In this document: positions 45,723-55,044 of the stretch, piece by piece
Layout: every line of letters begins with the position of its first letter
Position numbering within the stretch: position 1 is the stretch's first letter
NCBI RefSeq assembly: GCF_030849025.1
Contig: NZ_CP118224.1
Coordinates: forward strand, 1,596,001-1,660,000
Length of the DNA: 64,000 bases
Reading direction: 5' to 3'
DNA from: Oceanimonas pelagia
GTDB taxonomy: Bacteria; Pseudomonadota; Gammaproteobacteria; Enterobacterales; Aeromonadaceae
Notes under the pieces: model-generated
Seen by the model: the letters and a program-made list of their open reading frames with translations, nothing else
Databases searched by the model: none
Told to the model about the DNA's origin: nothing
Program-made: the position numbers and the translations under genes

Positions 45723-46127
45723 TCATCGTTTCGGCAGCCCGTCATTGATATCAATAACCCTGCGGTCATAGAAAAAATGGGCCGTTAACTCAAAGCCATC
45801 GGGCAAAGGGCCCGGGTTACAGCGCTGGAACAACAGCTGAGACACCAGCTTCCACCCCATTGCATTGGTGTTATACAACACATCGCCACAGTGCTTGCAA
45901 AAGATGCGCGTCATGCGCTTGCGGGGATGCTGAAATTCAATAACATCCGCCTTGCCGCGTGTAATGGCGACATTGTCCGCTTCCCAGGCCAGCACCGAGT
46001 GGTACGGCACCTGCAGCAGCTCGCGGCAATCCTCACAATGACAGTAGCCATGTACCTTCGGCTGCCCCGTCATGGTGACTTCTACCGCCTCACAGTCACA
46101 GTGGACGGTATGCATGTGGTTCATCAT
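45723..46127 (-). CDS. GFA-family zinc protein
   Basis: A 134-residue glutathione-dependent formaldehyde-activating (GFA/Mss4-like) fold protein. Zinc ligands are likely in HCDCEAVEV, YCHCEDC and FCKHCGDVLY. Family members bind or process glutathione S-conjugates, but many have no assigned reaction. It is 64 bases after the old yellow enzyme gene on the same strand, so the two may share a transcript. Confidence 0.85.
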   Translation of the reverse strand: MMNHMHTVHCDCEAVEVTMTGQPKVHGYCHCEDCRELLQVPYHSVLAWEADNVAITRGKADVIEFQHPRKRMTRIFCKHCGDVLYNTNAMGWKLVSQLLFQRCNPGPLPDGFELTAHFFYDRRVIDINDGLPKR

Positions 46128-46190
46128 TTTCCCCTCTGCTCACGGGTTATCGCTGGTTGCTCACACCAGGGCCTTCAGCGCTCGGCCTTA

Positions 46191-47273
46191 TCAGGCTTCC
46201 GCCAGCGCTTCCAGGGTGGGGTAATCGTTATAGCCCTCGGCCCCCTGGCTGTAAAAGGTGGCCGGGTCGGGCTCATTGAGCTCGGCACCGGTCTGCAGGC
46301 GCGCCACCAGATCCGGGTTGGCGATAAAGGGCACGCCAAAGGCGATACCCTGTGCCTGACCGGATTGAACGGCGGCGTTGGCTTCCTCGCCGTCGTAACC
46401 CATGTTCAGGATCAGGTTGCCCCGATAGTGCTCACGGGCGGGCGTCACCACATCGCCTTGCTGCTCGCCAAGCACGTCGCCGCGCATCAGGTGCAGATAG
46501 GCCAGGTTGTAATCATTCAGACGCTGCGCCATCCAGGTGATCAAGCCGACCGGATCGCTGTCTTTCATGCTGTTGAAGCTGTTCAGCGGCGACAGACGCA
46601 CACCCACCCGATCACTGCCCCAGACGCCCACGACGGCATCCAGCACTTCCAGCAGCAGTCGGGCACGATTTTCTATCGGACCACCATAAGGGCCGGTGCG
46701 CTGATTGCCGCCGTCACGCAGGAACTGATCCAGCAGATAACCATTGGCACCGTGCACTTCCACGCCATCAAAACCGGCGCGTTTGGCATTTTCAGCGGCG
46801 ATTTTAAACCCTTCAACAATGGCCGGAATCTCGTCATCGCGCAGTTCACGGGGCACGGTGTAGGCCTTTTTCCCTTCCGGGGTATGCACTTCATCATTGG
46901 TGATGGCTACCGCACTGGGGGCCACCGGCACCCGGCCTTCATTGAGCAGCGGGTGACAGGCACGACCACCGTGCCAGAGCTGCAGAAAAATCTTGCCGCC
47001 GCGGGCATGCACGGCGTCGGTAACCTTTTTCCAGCCGGCCACCTGGGCGTCAGAATAGATGCCCGGCTCACGCCAGAACGCCGAATTGCCTTCCATCACC
47101 ATGGTCGCTTCGGCAATCAGCAGGCCGGCGGACGCACGCTGGGCATAATGCTCCACGATCAGGTCGGTAGGAACATGGTCGGCATCGGCGCGAATACGTG
47201 TCAGCGGGGCCATCAGCACCCGGTTGTTCAGTTCAACGGCACCAAGCCGAACCGGCGTAAAGAGATCTGTCAT
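46191..47273 (-). CDS. Old yellow enzyme, NemA-like alkene reductase
   Basis: A 360-residue FMN ene-reductase. Typical motifs: VLMAPLTRIRADADHVPT, the substrate-binding H-x-x-N in VEVHGANGYLLDQFL, RTGPYGGPIENRARL and IAFGVPFIANPDL. It reduces activated alkenes such as maleimides and quinones with NADPH. The ATG at 47273 is preceded by GAGG. A dyad site lies 103 bases upstream, shared with the RND operon and quinone reductase genes. Confidence 0.94.
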   Translation of the reverse strand: MTDLFTPVRLGAVELNNRVLMAPLTRIRADADHVPTDLIVEHYAQRASAGLLIAEATMVMEGNSAFWREPGIYSDAQVAGWKKVTDAVHARGGKIFLQLWHGGRACHPLLNEGRVPVAPSAVAITNDEVHTPEGKKAYTVPRELRDDEIPAIVEGFKIAAENAKRAGFDGVEVHGANGYLLDQFLRDGGNQRTGPYGGPIENRARLLLEVLDAVVGVWGSDRVGVRLSPLNSFNSMKDSDPVGLITWMAQRLNDYNLAYLHLMRGDVLGEQQGDVVTPAREHYRGNLILNMGYDGEEANAAVQSGQAQGIAFGVPFIANPDLVARLQTGAELNEPDPATFYSQGAEGYNDYPTLEALAEA

Positions 47274-47375
47274 TGTAATCCTCGCTATCGTTACAGGCAG
47301 GTTCCGCCTGCCAAAGGCACGGCCATATTGCGCCAGAACCTGCCTCGACGGGGTAGTCATGTCGGCCTTGGAACT

Positions 47376-47396
47376 GTTATAAGCAAAAGTTGAAAC
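47376..47396. promoter_or_regulatory. Dyad site 4 upstream of the old yellow enzyme gene
   Basis: GTTATAAGC, AAAA, GTTGAAAC. The right half matches sites 1, 3 and 5; the left half is weaker. It lies 103 bases upstream of the start codon, the same distance class as the RND site. Confidence 0.6.
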
Positions 47397-47478
47397 CAAC
47401 ACCCTAGACTTCATATCCTTCCAGAGGAAAGGTTCCCATTCCTAGAGAAGGCATCATGTTCATTACGGGTAACTCCTG

Positions 47479-48396
47479 TTATTGCGGGTGAAACAAGGGC
47501 AAAACACGCTCGCCGATGTCGTGAAAAGTGTCATCCAGTGGTCGTTGATTGCGGCGCACATGCAGGCCGATGTGATCCACCCCGGCGGATTTCATGGCTT
47601 CCAGTTCCTTGATCAGGCCGTTGATGCCGGTGCTGATGCCGAAATGGTGTCGCCGTATGGGGGCGTCCACATCGCCGACCAGATCCAGGTGAATAAAGCT
47701 GATGTAGGGCTTGTCTCCGGCAACGCGGCGCCAGAGCTCAACCCGCTTGATGTGATCCTGCGGTGTGCCCGGATAGGCCAGCCAGCCCTGCATATGCTCC
47801 CCCACCCAGGCAGGGCTTTGCTGCGCCAGCCCGGCCACCAGCAAGGGCGGCTGGGGCGCCTTGGGCAGCACTTCCATGCCACTTGCCAGAACGCCGTCCT
47901 GGTCGCCACGAAGCACGCTCACGGCGTCGCGAAAACGCTCACCCCGGCCGGGAAATTCCACCCCGAAAATCGGGTATTCACTGGGGCGGTCACCGCTGGC
48001 AACCCCCAGCAACAGGCGATCGCCGCTCAGTGCCTGGACCGTGGCGGCGGCCTTGCGTACCAGCCAGGGCTGGCGCAGCGGCAGCACCACGGCGGCGGTG
48101 CCCAGCAGGATCTGCTGCGTGTGTGAGGCCAGGTACCCCAGGTAGGTAAAGGTTTCAAACACCTGGGCAGCATCACCGAATTTCGGGTCGTACAGGGGCA
48201 CATCGCGCACCCAGGCCGCTCTGAATCCCAGTTGATCGGCCAGCCGGATCAGTTCGGCGTGTCGTTGCATGTCCGGCACACCAAAAGGGCGGCCATCCTG
48301 CCGACGGCGCGTGTCGCCCTCGGCAGACCAGTCATTGTCGAGGGGCAGTTCCAGTCCGATGGAAAAACCGCCCTGGGTCAGTTTTTCAATGCTCAT
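47479..48396 (-). CDS. LLM-class flavin oxidoreductase
   Basis: A 305-residue luciferase-like monooxygenase of TIM-barrel fold (FSIGLELPLDNDWS, RHAELIRLADQLGFRAAWVRDVPLYDP, LLLGVASGDRPSEYP). It probably uses reduced flavin and oxygen to oxidise an organic substrate that is not identified. The ATG at 48396 has GGGAG eight bases upstream. It is 51 bases after the MFS gene on the same strand, and probably cotranscribed with it. Confidence 0.88.
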   Translation of the reverse strand: MSIEKLTQGGFSIGLELPLDNDWSAEGDTRRRQDGRPFGVPDMQRHAELIRLADQLGFRAAWVRDVPLYDPKFGDAAQVFETFTYLGYLASHTQQILLGTAAVVLPLRQPWLVRKAAATVQALSGDRLLLGVASGDRPSEYPIFGVEFPGRGERFRDAVSVLRGDQDGVLASGMEVLPKAPQPPLLVAGLAQQSPAWVGEHMQGWLAYPGTPQDHIKRVELWRRVAGDKPYISFIHLDLVGDVDAPIRRHHFGISTGINGLIKELEAMKSAGVDHIGLHVRRNQRPLDDTFHDIGERVLPLFHPQ

Positions 48397-48447
48397 TACA
48401 AACACTCCCGGGCGAAGCCTGGCTTCGCCCTTGTTTACATTTCAGTC

Positions 48448-49623
48448 TCAGGCGGCTCGTGCCTCGGCACGCTTGTCGAGGGCGCCGGAGAACCGGGTCA
48501 GCACCAGTGCCAGCAGCACGATCAGGGCGCCAATCCAGGCGGTGTCCATCAGCGACATGCCTTCGATAATCACGCCACCCAGTACCGAGCCCAGGGCAAT
48601 GCCTACGTTAAAGGCGGCGATGTTCAGGCCGGATGCCACGTCCACCGCCTCGGGGGTGTATTTTTCGGCCAGTTGCACCACATACACCTGGAGTCCGGGC
48701 ACATTGCCAAAGGCGAACGCGCCCCAGACCAGAATGGTCAGCACCGCGGCCACCGGGTGGACGGCGGTAAAGGTGAAGACCAGCAGGATCAGCGCCAGTG
48801 CCGCGAAGATAATGTTCAGCGCCTTGATCGGGCCCAGACGATCCGCCAGACGGCCACCCCAGATATTGCCGATGGCCACCGATACGCCGTATACCAGCAT
48901 GATGAGGCCGATGGCACCGGACTCGAAACCGGACACCTGCTCCAGGATCGGCGCCAGAAAGGTGAAAGCGGTAAAGGTGCCGCCATAGCCCACGGCGGTC
49001 ATGGCATACACCAACAGCAGGCGCGGCTGAGTCAGCACCTTCAGTTGCTGTGCAATGCGCGCCGGCGGGGCCTGCTTGAGGTTTTTCGGTACCAGCAGGG
49101 CGCTGCCGACAAGGGCAATCAGGCCCAGTGCCGCCACCACCATGAAGGTGGCGCGCCAGCCGAAGCTTTGGCCGATCCAGGTGCCCAGGGGCACGCCGGT
49201 TACCAGGGCCACGGTCAGGCCGGTAAACATGATGGCAATGGCGCTGGCTTCCTTGTCTTTGCTCACCAGGCCGGTGGCAATGGTGGAGCCAATCGAGAAA
49301 AACACCCCGTGAGCCAGGCCGGTAAGAATGCGCGCCATGATCAGGGAGTTATAGCCCGGTGCCATCCAGGCCAGCAGGTTGCCGATCACAAACAGCGACA
49401 TAATGGTCATCAATACGTTTTTACGTTGCCAGCGTCCGGTCAGTGCGGTCAGCACAGGGGCGCCCACGGCCACACCAAGGGCATAAAGGCTGACCAGCAG
49501 GCCGGCCGATGGCAGGGATACACCCAGATCCTGGGCAATGGTGGGTACCAGTCCGACAATCACAAATTCGGTGGTACCGATTGCAAATGCGCTCAGGGTC
49601 AACGCAAGAAGAGCAACAGGCAT
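48448..49623 (-). CDS. MFS transporter, AraJ/YdhP-like
   Basis: A 391-residue protein with 12 predicted helices (FAIGTTEFVIVGLVPTIAQDLGVS, GLAHGVFFSIGSTIA). DHA1-type sugar or drug efflux family. It is divergent from a LysR gene whose start lies 92 bases away; the intervening TTTGCAAA repeats are probable operators. The cotranscribed luciferase-like oxidoreductase suggests modification and export of the same compound. Confidence 0.88.
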   Translation of the reverse strand: MPVALLALTLSAFAIGTTEFVIVGLVPTIAQDLGVSLPSAGLLVSLYALGVAVGAPVLTALTGRWQRKNVLMTIMSLFVIGNLLAWMAPGYNSLIMARILTGLAHGVFFSIGSTIATGLVSKDKEASAIAIMFTGLTVALVTGVPLGTWIGQSFGWRATFMVVAALGLIALVGSALLVPKNLKQAPPARIAQQLKVLTQPRLLLVYAMTAVGYGGTFTAFTFLAPILEQVSGFESGAIGLIMLVYGVSVAIGNIWGGRLADRLGPIKALNIIFAALALILLVFTFTAVHPVAAVLTILVWGAFAFGNVPGLQVYVVQLAEKYTPEAVDVASGLNIAAFNVGIALGSVLGGVIIEGMSLMDTAWIGALIVLLALVLTRFSGALDKRAEARAA

Positions 49624-49673
49624 AACAGTCTCCGCTATGAGTTAGATTGCCGCGAAGTATGCCCACTGCTATC

Positions 49674-49714
49674 TTTTGCAAAAACAGCATCACCAACAAA
49701 ATACCTTTGCAAAT
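49674..49714. promoter_or_regulatory. TTTGCAAA repeats between LysR and MFS genes
   Basis: TTTTGCAAA (49674-49682) and CTTTGCAAAT (49705-49714) are near-identical, self-complementary sites 31 bases apart in the 91-base divergent gap. The second abuts the LysR start codon, which suggests autorepression. Confidence 0.6.
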
Positions 49715-50605
49715 ATGGCAATAGTCTCTCGTACCGAAGATCTGGAAATTTTACTGACGGTGATCGACAGCGGCAGCCTGTCGGCGGCGGCCCGCATTCT
49801 CGACATTCAGGTGGCCCGGGTATCCCGCGCCCTGAGCCGGCTGGAAAGGGAACTGGACTGCACCCTGCTGAACCGCACCACGCGCAAGCTGGAGCTGACC
49901 GAAGAAGGCCGACTGTTCAGCGAGCAGGCCCGCGAGGGCCTCGACCGGCTGGCCGAAGCCGAAGAAAACCTGAGGGCATTGCGCGGCATACCGTCGGGCC
50001 GGCTGCGAGTGGATGCAGTCACCCCCTTTATTCTGCATCAGCTGGTGCCGCTGGTGCCGGGCTTTCGCGAGCGATATCCGCAGATTGAACTGGAGCTGGT
50101 CGCCAATGAAAACATCATCGACCTGATTGAGCGCCGCACCGATCTCGCCATTCGCATCGGCGCCCTGCAGGACTCCAACCTGCATGCCCGTTTTCTGGGG
50201 CGCAGCCCGCTGCATATGGTGGCCTCGCCGGCCTACCTGGAACAACACGGCACACCCCAGACCCTGGATGCGCTGTTTCACCACCAGATCATCGGCTTTG
50301 CCGATGCACCCCACCTCAACCGCTGGCCACTGTCGCCCCCGGTGACCGTGGTACCCAACCTGTCCAGCAGCAGCGGCGAGACCATTCGCCAGCTTTGCTT
50401 GGCCGGACAGGGGCTGGCATTGCTGTCCGATTTCATGATCTGTGACGATCTGGCCAGTGGTCGCCTGGTCAAGGTACTGGACAGTTACATCCTCACCCCC
50501 AACGACCGCGAGCAGGTCCATGCCGTTTACTACCGCAATACCACCCTGTCCAGCCGCATCACCGCCTTTCTCGACTATATTTCCCGTCGCCTGAAGCTGG
50601 CATAA
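49715..50605 (+). CDS. LysR-family regulator, divergent from the MFS-LLM operon
   Basis: A 296-residue LTTR. The HTH is at about 8-66 (DSGSLSAAARILDIQVARVSRALSRLERELDCTLLNRTTRKLELTEEG), and the effector domain starts near 90. The ATG at 49715 is directly preceded by an operator-like TTTGCAAAT, and no clear ribosome site exists, so translation may be weak or leaderless. It probably controls the divergent MFS and luciferase-like genes. Confidence 0.88.
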   Translation: MAIVSRTEDLEILLTVIDSGSLSAAARILDIQVARVSRALSRLERELDCTLLNRTTRKLELTEEGRLFSEQAREGLDRLAEAEENLRALRGIPSGRLRVDAVTPFILHQLVPLVPGFRERYPQIELELVANENIIDLIERRTDLAIRIGALQDSNLHARFLGRSPLHMVASPAYLEQHGTPQTLDALFHHQIIGFADAPHLNRWPLSPPVTVVPNLSSSSGETIRQLCLAGQGLALLSDFMICDDLASGRLVKVLDSYILTPNDREQVHAVYYRNTTLSSRITAFLDYISRRLKLA

Positions 50606-50664
50606 TGGCCGAGCCACTGCTGTCGCGGACCCTTTTGTTCTTTCCGGAATAGGACAAGGACTAC

Positions 50665-50686
50665 GCTTTCAACTAAAGGTTGAAGC
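50665..50686. promoter_or_regulatory. Dyad site 5 upstream of the quinone reductase operon
   Basis: GCTTTCAAC, TAAAG, GTTGAAGC: the most symmetric of the set. The right half is identical to that of site 3. It ends 76 bases upstream of the start codon. Confidence 0.7.
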
Positions 50687-50761
50687 CATTTTAAACGAAC
50701 TGTGGCTACAAACAGCCCTCTTGTTTGCCTTATGGTGCTTCCATCACCTGGAGACAACGCC

Positions 50762-51436
50762 ATGAATACCTTAATCGTCTACTGGCATCCGGAGCCGGCC
50801 AGCTTCAACGCCGCCATGCTGCGCACCGCCAGTCGCGTACTGACCGCCGAAGGGCACGAGGTGCAGATTTCCGACCTGCACGAGCTGGCATTCAACCCGG
50901 TATCGGGCCGGCATAATTTTATCACCACGGCCAACCCGGATTACTTCAAGCAGCAGGACGAAGAAGCCCATGCCGCCAGACATGATGGCTTTGCAGAAGA
51001 CATTCACACCGAGCGCCAGAAGCTGGCATGGTGCGATCTGCTGATTTTTCAGTTCCCCCTGTGGTGGTCTGGCATGCCCGCCATGATGAAGGGCTGGGTA
51101 GACCGCGTGTTTACCTGCCAGCATGACGACGAAACCAAATACCGTTGCGAAGCCGCCCCCTGTAAGGGCAAGCGCGCCATGCTGTCGTTGACCACGGGTG
51201 GCCCGGCCTCACAGTACTCCGCCGGCGGCCCCCTCGGCACCATGCCGGAAGTCTTGGGCCCCATACACAAGGGCATGCTGGCCCTGGCCGGCTTTCAGGT
51301 ACTGGAACCCTTTGTCGCCTATCAGCCGGCCTGCCTGTGCGAGCATGGACGCATCGCGTTGCTTGAACAATACACGCACCGGTTGCGAGGGCTCGAACAG
51401 GAAACGGCCATTCCCCTTCCCTCTTTATGTAACTGA
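50762..51436 (+). CDS. Flavodoxin-fold NAD(P)H:quinone reductase
   Basis: A 224-residue NQO1/KefF-type protein. FAD/FMN contacts are in YWHPEPASFNAAM and FQFPLWWSGMPAMMKGWVDRVF; a glycine-rich TTGGPASQYSAGGPLG follows. It reduces quinones by two electrons. The ATG at 50762 with GGAG upstream is chosen over a longer frame. First gene of a unit with yghU (20 bases) and a LysR gene. Confidence 0.9.
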   Translation: MNTLIVYWHPEPASFNAAMLRTASRVLTAEGHEVQISDLHELAFNPVSGRHNFITTANPDYFKQQDEEAHAARHDGFAEDIHTERQKLAWCDLLIFQFPLWWSGMPAMMKGWVDRVFTCQHDDETKYRCEAAPCKGKRAMLSLTTGGPASQYSAGGPLGTMPEVLGPIHKGMLALAGFQVLEPFVAYQPACLCEHGRIALLEQYTHRLRGLEQETAIPLPSLCN

Positions 51437-51456
51437 ACCACCAGGAGACTGAAATA

Positions 51457-52299
51457 ATGACGACTCCCTACACTCCGCCCAGGGTCTGGACCTGGGACCA
51501 AGCCAATGGCGGCGAATTTGCCCACATCAACCGCCCCGTGGCCGGTGCCACCCATGAGAAAACCCTGCCGGTAGGCAAGCACCCGCTGCAGCTCTATTCC
51601 CTGGCCACGCCCAACGGCGTCAAGGTAACCGTGATGCTGGAAGAGCTGCTGGCCCTGGGCCACAGCGGCGCCGAATATGACGCCTGGCTGATCCGCATCG
51701 GTGAGGGAGATCAGTTTTCCTCCGGTTTTGTGGAAGTGAACCCCAACTCCAAGATTCCGGCGCTGGTGGATAACAGCACCGACCGGCCGGTGCGTGTGTT
51801 TGAGTCCGGTTCCATTCTGCTGTACCTCGCCGAAAAGTTCGGCGCCCTGCTGCCCACAGATCCGGCGCAGAAAACCGAGGTGATGAACTGGCTGTTCTGG
51901 CAAATGGGCTCGGCACCCTACCTGGGCGGCGGTTTTGGCCATTTTTACGCCTACGCGCCGGAAAAGCTGGAATATCCCATCAACCGCTTTAGCATGGAAA
52001 CCAAGCGTCAGCTGGATGTACTCGATCGCCAGCTGGCCGAGCGCCCCTTTATTGCCGGCGACCACTACAGCATTGCCGACATTGCCATCTGGCCCTGGTA
52101 TGGCGCCCTGGTATTGGGTCGACTGTACGACGCAGCAGAATTCCTGTCGGTGTCCGACTATCCCAACGTATTGCGCTGGGCCAACGCCATCGATGCGCGT
52201 CCTGCCGTGCAGCGCGGCCGGCGGGTTAACCGGATCTGGGGCGATGAATCCGAGCAACTGGCCGAACGGCACAGTGCGGACGATTTCAATCCCGCCTGA
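51457..52299 (+). CDS. yghU: Glutathione transferase-like disulfide oxidoreductase YghU
   Basis: A 280-residue protein close to E. coli YghU throughout (INRPVAGATHEKTLPVGKHP; VEVNPNSKIPALVD; FESGSILLYLAEKFG). A thioredoxin-fold N-domain is followed by an all-alpha C-domain. It binds two glutathione molecules and has disulfide reductase activity in E. coli. Here it is coupled to a quinone reductase, which fits detoxification of electrophiles. The ribosome site AGGAG precedes the ATG. Confidence 0.95.
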   Translation: MTTPYTPPRVWTWDQANGGEFAHINRPVAGATHEKTLPVGKHPLQLYSLATPNGVKVTVMLEELLALGHSGAEYDAWLIRIGEGDQFSSGFVEVNPNSKIPALVDNSTDRPVRVFESGSILLYLAEKFGALLPTDPAQKTEVMNWLFWQMGSAPYLGGGFGHFYAYAPEKLEYPINRFSMETKRQLDVLDRQLAERPFIAGDHYSIADIAIWPWYGALVLGRLYDAAEFLSVSDYPNVLRWANAIDARPAVQRGRRVNRIWGDESEQLAERHSADDFNPA

Positions 52300-52361
52300 C
52301 CTTCATCCTGGCGCCCTGCCGCCGGCAGGGCGCCAAATAACCGGAGAACACACAAACCGCC

Positions 52362-53288
52362 ATGATCCCCAACCAGCTCAACATTTTTCTTGCGGTGGTC
52401 AAGAACGGCAACTTTTCTTCCGCGGCCCGCCATCTGGGAGTGACCTCGGCGGCCGTCAGCAAGGCCGTGGCTCAACTGGAAAAGTCGCTGGAACTGCGTT
52501 TGTTTCACCGCACCACCCACTCGCTCACCCTGACCGAAGACGGCCACGAATTGTACAAGCGAACCGAACCCCTGGTTGAGCAGCTGGAAGATCAGATCCG
52601 GCGCAGCAAAGACAAGAAAAAGCAGCCCCACGGCCGCCTGAAGATCAACCTGCCCGACAGCTTCGGGCGCATGGTGGTGCTGCCCCTGCTGCCCGCCTTC
52701 CTCGAAAAATACCCGGATATTGAGCTGGATCTGCAGTTCGATGATCGCATCGGCGACCTGGTCAAGGAGGGTGCCGATGTGGGCATTGGCGTCATGCTCA
52801 ATCAGGACAGCCGCCTGATCGCCCGCGACTTCTACAAACTGCAGCCGGTACTGGTGGCCAACAGTGACTACATTGAGAAGTTTGGCGAGCCCAAAACGCC
52901 GGATGATTTGTCCCGGCACAACTGCATTGCCTATCGATCTTCCACCACCGGCCGTAAAAAGACCTGGGATTTTCGCGTCAATGGCGAGGTAATTCACCGG
53001 GAGCCTCAGGGCAACCTGACCGTCAACAGCCTGTCGGCCGCCATCAAGGCGGTGGAAATGGGGGTGGGTATTGCGGCCGTGGGCATAGGCCACGCCCAGA
53101 CCTGTATCGAGCAGGGCTGCTTTCGCCGTGTGTTGCGTGAATACGAGGCCGATCCCATTCAGGTGAAAATTTACTATTCGTCCCGCAACTACCTGCCGGC
53201 GAAAACCCGCTTGTTTATCGATCATATGATGGAGCATGTGCACGATGAGCGAACGGCCGATCTGGACGCCATCGTGCACGAACTGTAG
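52362..53288 (+). CDS. LysR-family regulator downstream of yghU
   Basis: A 308-residue LTTR of the DNA-binding class with HTH NGNFSSAARHLGVTSAAVSKAVAQLEKSLELRLFHRTTHSLTLTEDG. The effector domain contains an unusual Lys-rich hinge (SKDKKKQPHGRLKIN). It is codirectional with the quinone reductase and yghU genes, so it is one candidate for the factor that binds the GTTGAAGC dyads. Convergent with the EamA gene, five bases away. Confidence 0.9.
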   Translation: MIPNQLNIFLAVVKNGNFSSAARHLGVTSAAVSKAVAQLEKSLELRLFHRTTHSLTLTEDGHELYKRTEPLVEQLEDQIRRSKDKKKQPHGRLKINLPDSFGRMVVLPLLPAFLEKYPDIELDLQFDDRIGDLVKEGADVGIGVMLNQDSRLIARDFYKLQPVLVANSDYIEKFGEPKTPDDLSRHNCIAYRSSTTGRKKTWDFRVNGEVIHREPQGNLTVNSLSAAIKAVEMGVGIAAVGIGHAQTCIEQGCFRRVLREYEADPIQVKIYYSSRNYLPAKTRLFIDHMMEHVHDERTADLDAIVHEL

Positions 53289-53293
53289 GCCAT

Positions 53294-54226
53294 TTAACCG
53301 GGCTGAACGGCCCGGCGCCCGGGCAGGCGGAAAGGCCCCCGGCCCGTCTGCACCAGCATGGAGACAATAATCAGCCCCATGCCGAACCAGCCCGGCAGCA
53401 AAAACCGCTCCCCCACCACCACGACCGCCAGCAACATGGCCACCACCGGCTCCAGCAGGGTCAGCAGGGTTGCCTGGCTCACATCCACATGCCTGAGCCC
53501 ATAGCTGAAACAGAGATAACCGAGGAACATCGGCACCACCGCCATGTACAAGGCCACGCCGGTATTGGTGGCGGTGGCAAACAGATTACTGCCGGTAAAG
53601 GCCAGTGACGGCAACAACACCAGGGCGGCCACCCCGAACATGCCCGCCATGGCCGAGCTGGAGTGCACGCCCCTGGCGATCATGCCCCTGGCCACCCAGG
53701 AATAAGTGGCATAGGTCAACCCAGCCAGCAGCCCCAGGGCCATGCCCGCATACCGGGCCAGCTCGCCGCCGGACGGCATCACTTCCTGCTGCTTGCCCAG
53801 GGCCAGCAGCAGCACCCCCACCATGCCAAAGACAAAGCTGAGGCACCATTGGGCGGATGGCTTTTTCCTGCCAATCAGGCACTCCATGATCACCGCAAAC
53901 AGGGGGGCACTGGCAATGGAGATCACGGTGCCAATGGCAACCCCGGCCAGTTGCATGGCGCTGTAAAACGCCAGCGGATACGCCGCCACCGACAGTCCCC
54001 CCAGGGCCAGTGCGCCCGGGCTGGCCCACAGTTTCGCCCGGTCTTTTCGCAGCGCCTTGCCGGCACTCAGCGCCAGCAATATGCCTCCCACTCCCATGGC
54101 AAAGGCCCCGGTGGCCAGTGCACTGACATTTTCGGCAAAACTGGCCACGGTGCCCGTGGTTCCCCACAGCACACTGGCCACCACTATGGTCAGTATGCCC
54201 ATCATTACTTCCCGAGACTGTGCCAT
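53294..54226 (-). CDS. EamA/DMT-family transporter
   Basis: A 310-residue protein with 10 predicted helices in two EamA repeats (VASVLWGTTGTVASF; LTYATYSWVARGMIA). It probably exports metabolites or amino-acid-like compounds. The ATG at 54226 has GGGAG nine bases upstream. A short perfect inverted repeat CAAACAA/TTGTTTG lies at 54273-54289 in the 101-base gap before the AraC gene on the same strand. Confidence 0.85.
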   Translation of the reverse strand: MAQSREVMMGILTIVVASVLWGTTGTVASFAENVSALATGAFAMGVGGILLALSAGKALRKDRAKLWASPGALALGGLSVAAYPLAFYSAMQLAGVAIGTVISIASAPLFAVIMECLIGRKKPSAQWCLSFVFGMVGVLLLALGKQQEVMPSGGELARYAGMALGLLAGLTYATYSWVARGMIARGVHSSSAMAGMFGVAALVLLPSLAFTGSNLFATATNTGVALYMAVVPMFLGYLCFSYGLRHVDVSQATLLTLLEPVVAMLLAVVVVGERFLLPGWFGMGLIIVSMLVQTGRGPFRLPGRRAVQPG

Positions 54227-54327
54227 GACAATCCGCTCCCTCATCAAACAATGGCTGTCATGGTATGTCAGCAAACAAGGTTTGTTTGTGCCGAAAGGAC
54301 GCTTTGCCATGCCGCAAAGACGGAAAG

Positions 54328-55035
54328 TTACTGCGAGAAACGAGTGGGCGTCATGCCAAAATGCCGGGAAAACCGCCGGCTGAAGGCCGACAGGTCGGTA
54401 TATCCCACCAGCTCGGCAACCAGCTGAATGGAATAGTCGGTGTGCTGAATCAGCGCCCTGGCCTTGTCCATGCGCTTTTGCGTGACATACTGCATCACCG
54501 TGAGCCCCACTTGCTGGCGAAACAATTTTTTTAGCTGGGTCTCACTGAGGCAGGCCACCCCGGCCAGCCGCTGCAGGGTCATTTTCTCCGTCAGGTGGCG
54601 TTCAATATGCGAGAGCACCTGCCGAATACGCGCATCCAGGCGCGGGCTCAGCCGTTGCTCGGCCACCAATACCGCAAAGGTAGCCACCATGGCACGCTCG
54701 ATGTCGGCATTAACCTGATGCTCCAGCTGCGCCTCGATAAACTCCAGGTAACGGCTCAGGGGCGGGCTGACGGCAAATACCAGCCGCTCGCCGCCGACCA
54801 GGTTGGGTGGCAACGCATCCAGATCCGCTACCACAAACCGGGCCTGGGTGTCGGCGGTAAAATGATGCTGCTCCCCCTGCCTTATCACCGCGCATTCTCC
54901 CGGCGCCACCTTGCCGCAAAACCCTGCCATTTCAAGCTGGATCACGCCGCGCAGGGGCAGCACCAGCTGATGGAAGTCGTGGGCATGGCTGCGGCGCTGG
55001 CGCGTGTAGGAGCGAAGCGACAACTGATTTGGCAT
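54328..55035 (-). CDS. AraC-family regulator
   Basis: A 235-residue AraC protein with a cupin-like N-terminus (HAHDFHQLVLPLRGVIQLEM) and a C-terminal HTH pair (about 140-235, TLQRLAGVACLSETQLKKLFRQQ; FSRRFSRHFGMTPTRFSQ). It lies upstream of the EamA gene on the same strand and probably controls it. It is nine bases after the LysR gene at 55045-55962. Confidence 0.87.
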   Translation of the reverse strand: MPNQLSLRSYTRQRRSHAHDFHQLVLPLRGVIQLEMAGFCGKVAPGECAVIRQGEQHHFTADTQARFVVADLDALPPNLVGGERLVFAVSPPLSRYLEFIEAQLEHQVNADIERAMVATFAVLVAEQRLSPRLDARIRQVLSHIERHLTEKMTLQRLAGVACLSETQLKKLFRQQVGLTVMQYVTQKRMDKARALIQHTDYSIQLVAELVGYTDLSAFSRRFSRHFGMTPTRFSQ

Positions 55036-55044
55036 GGATCCTCC

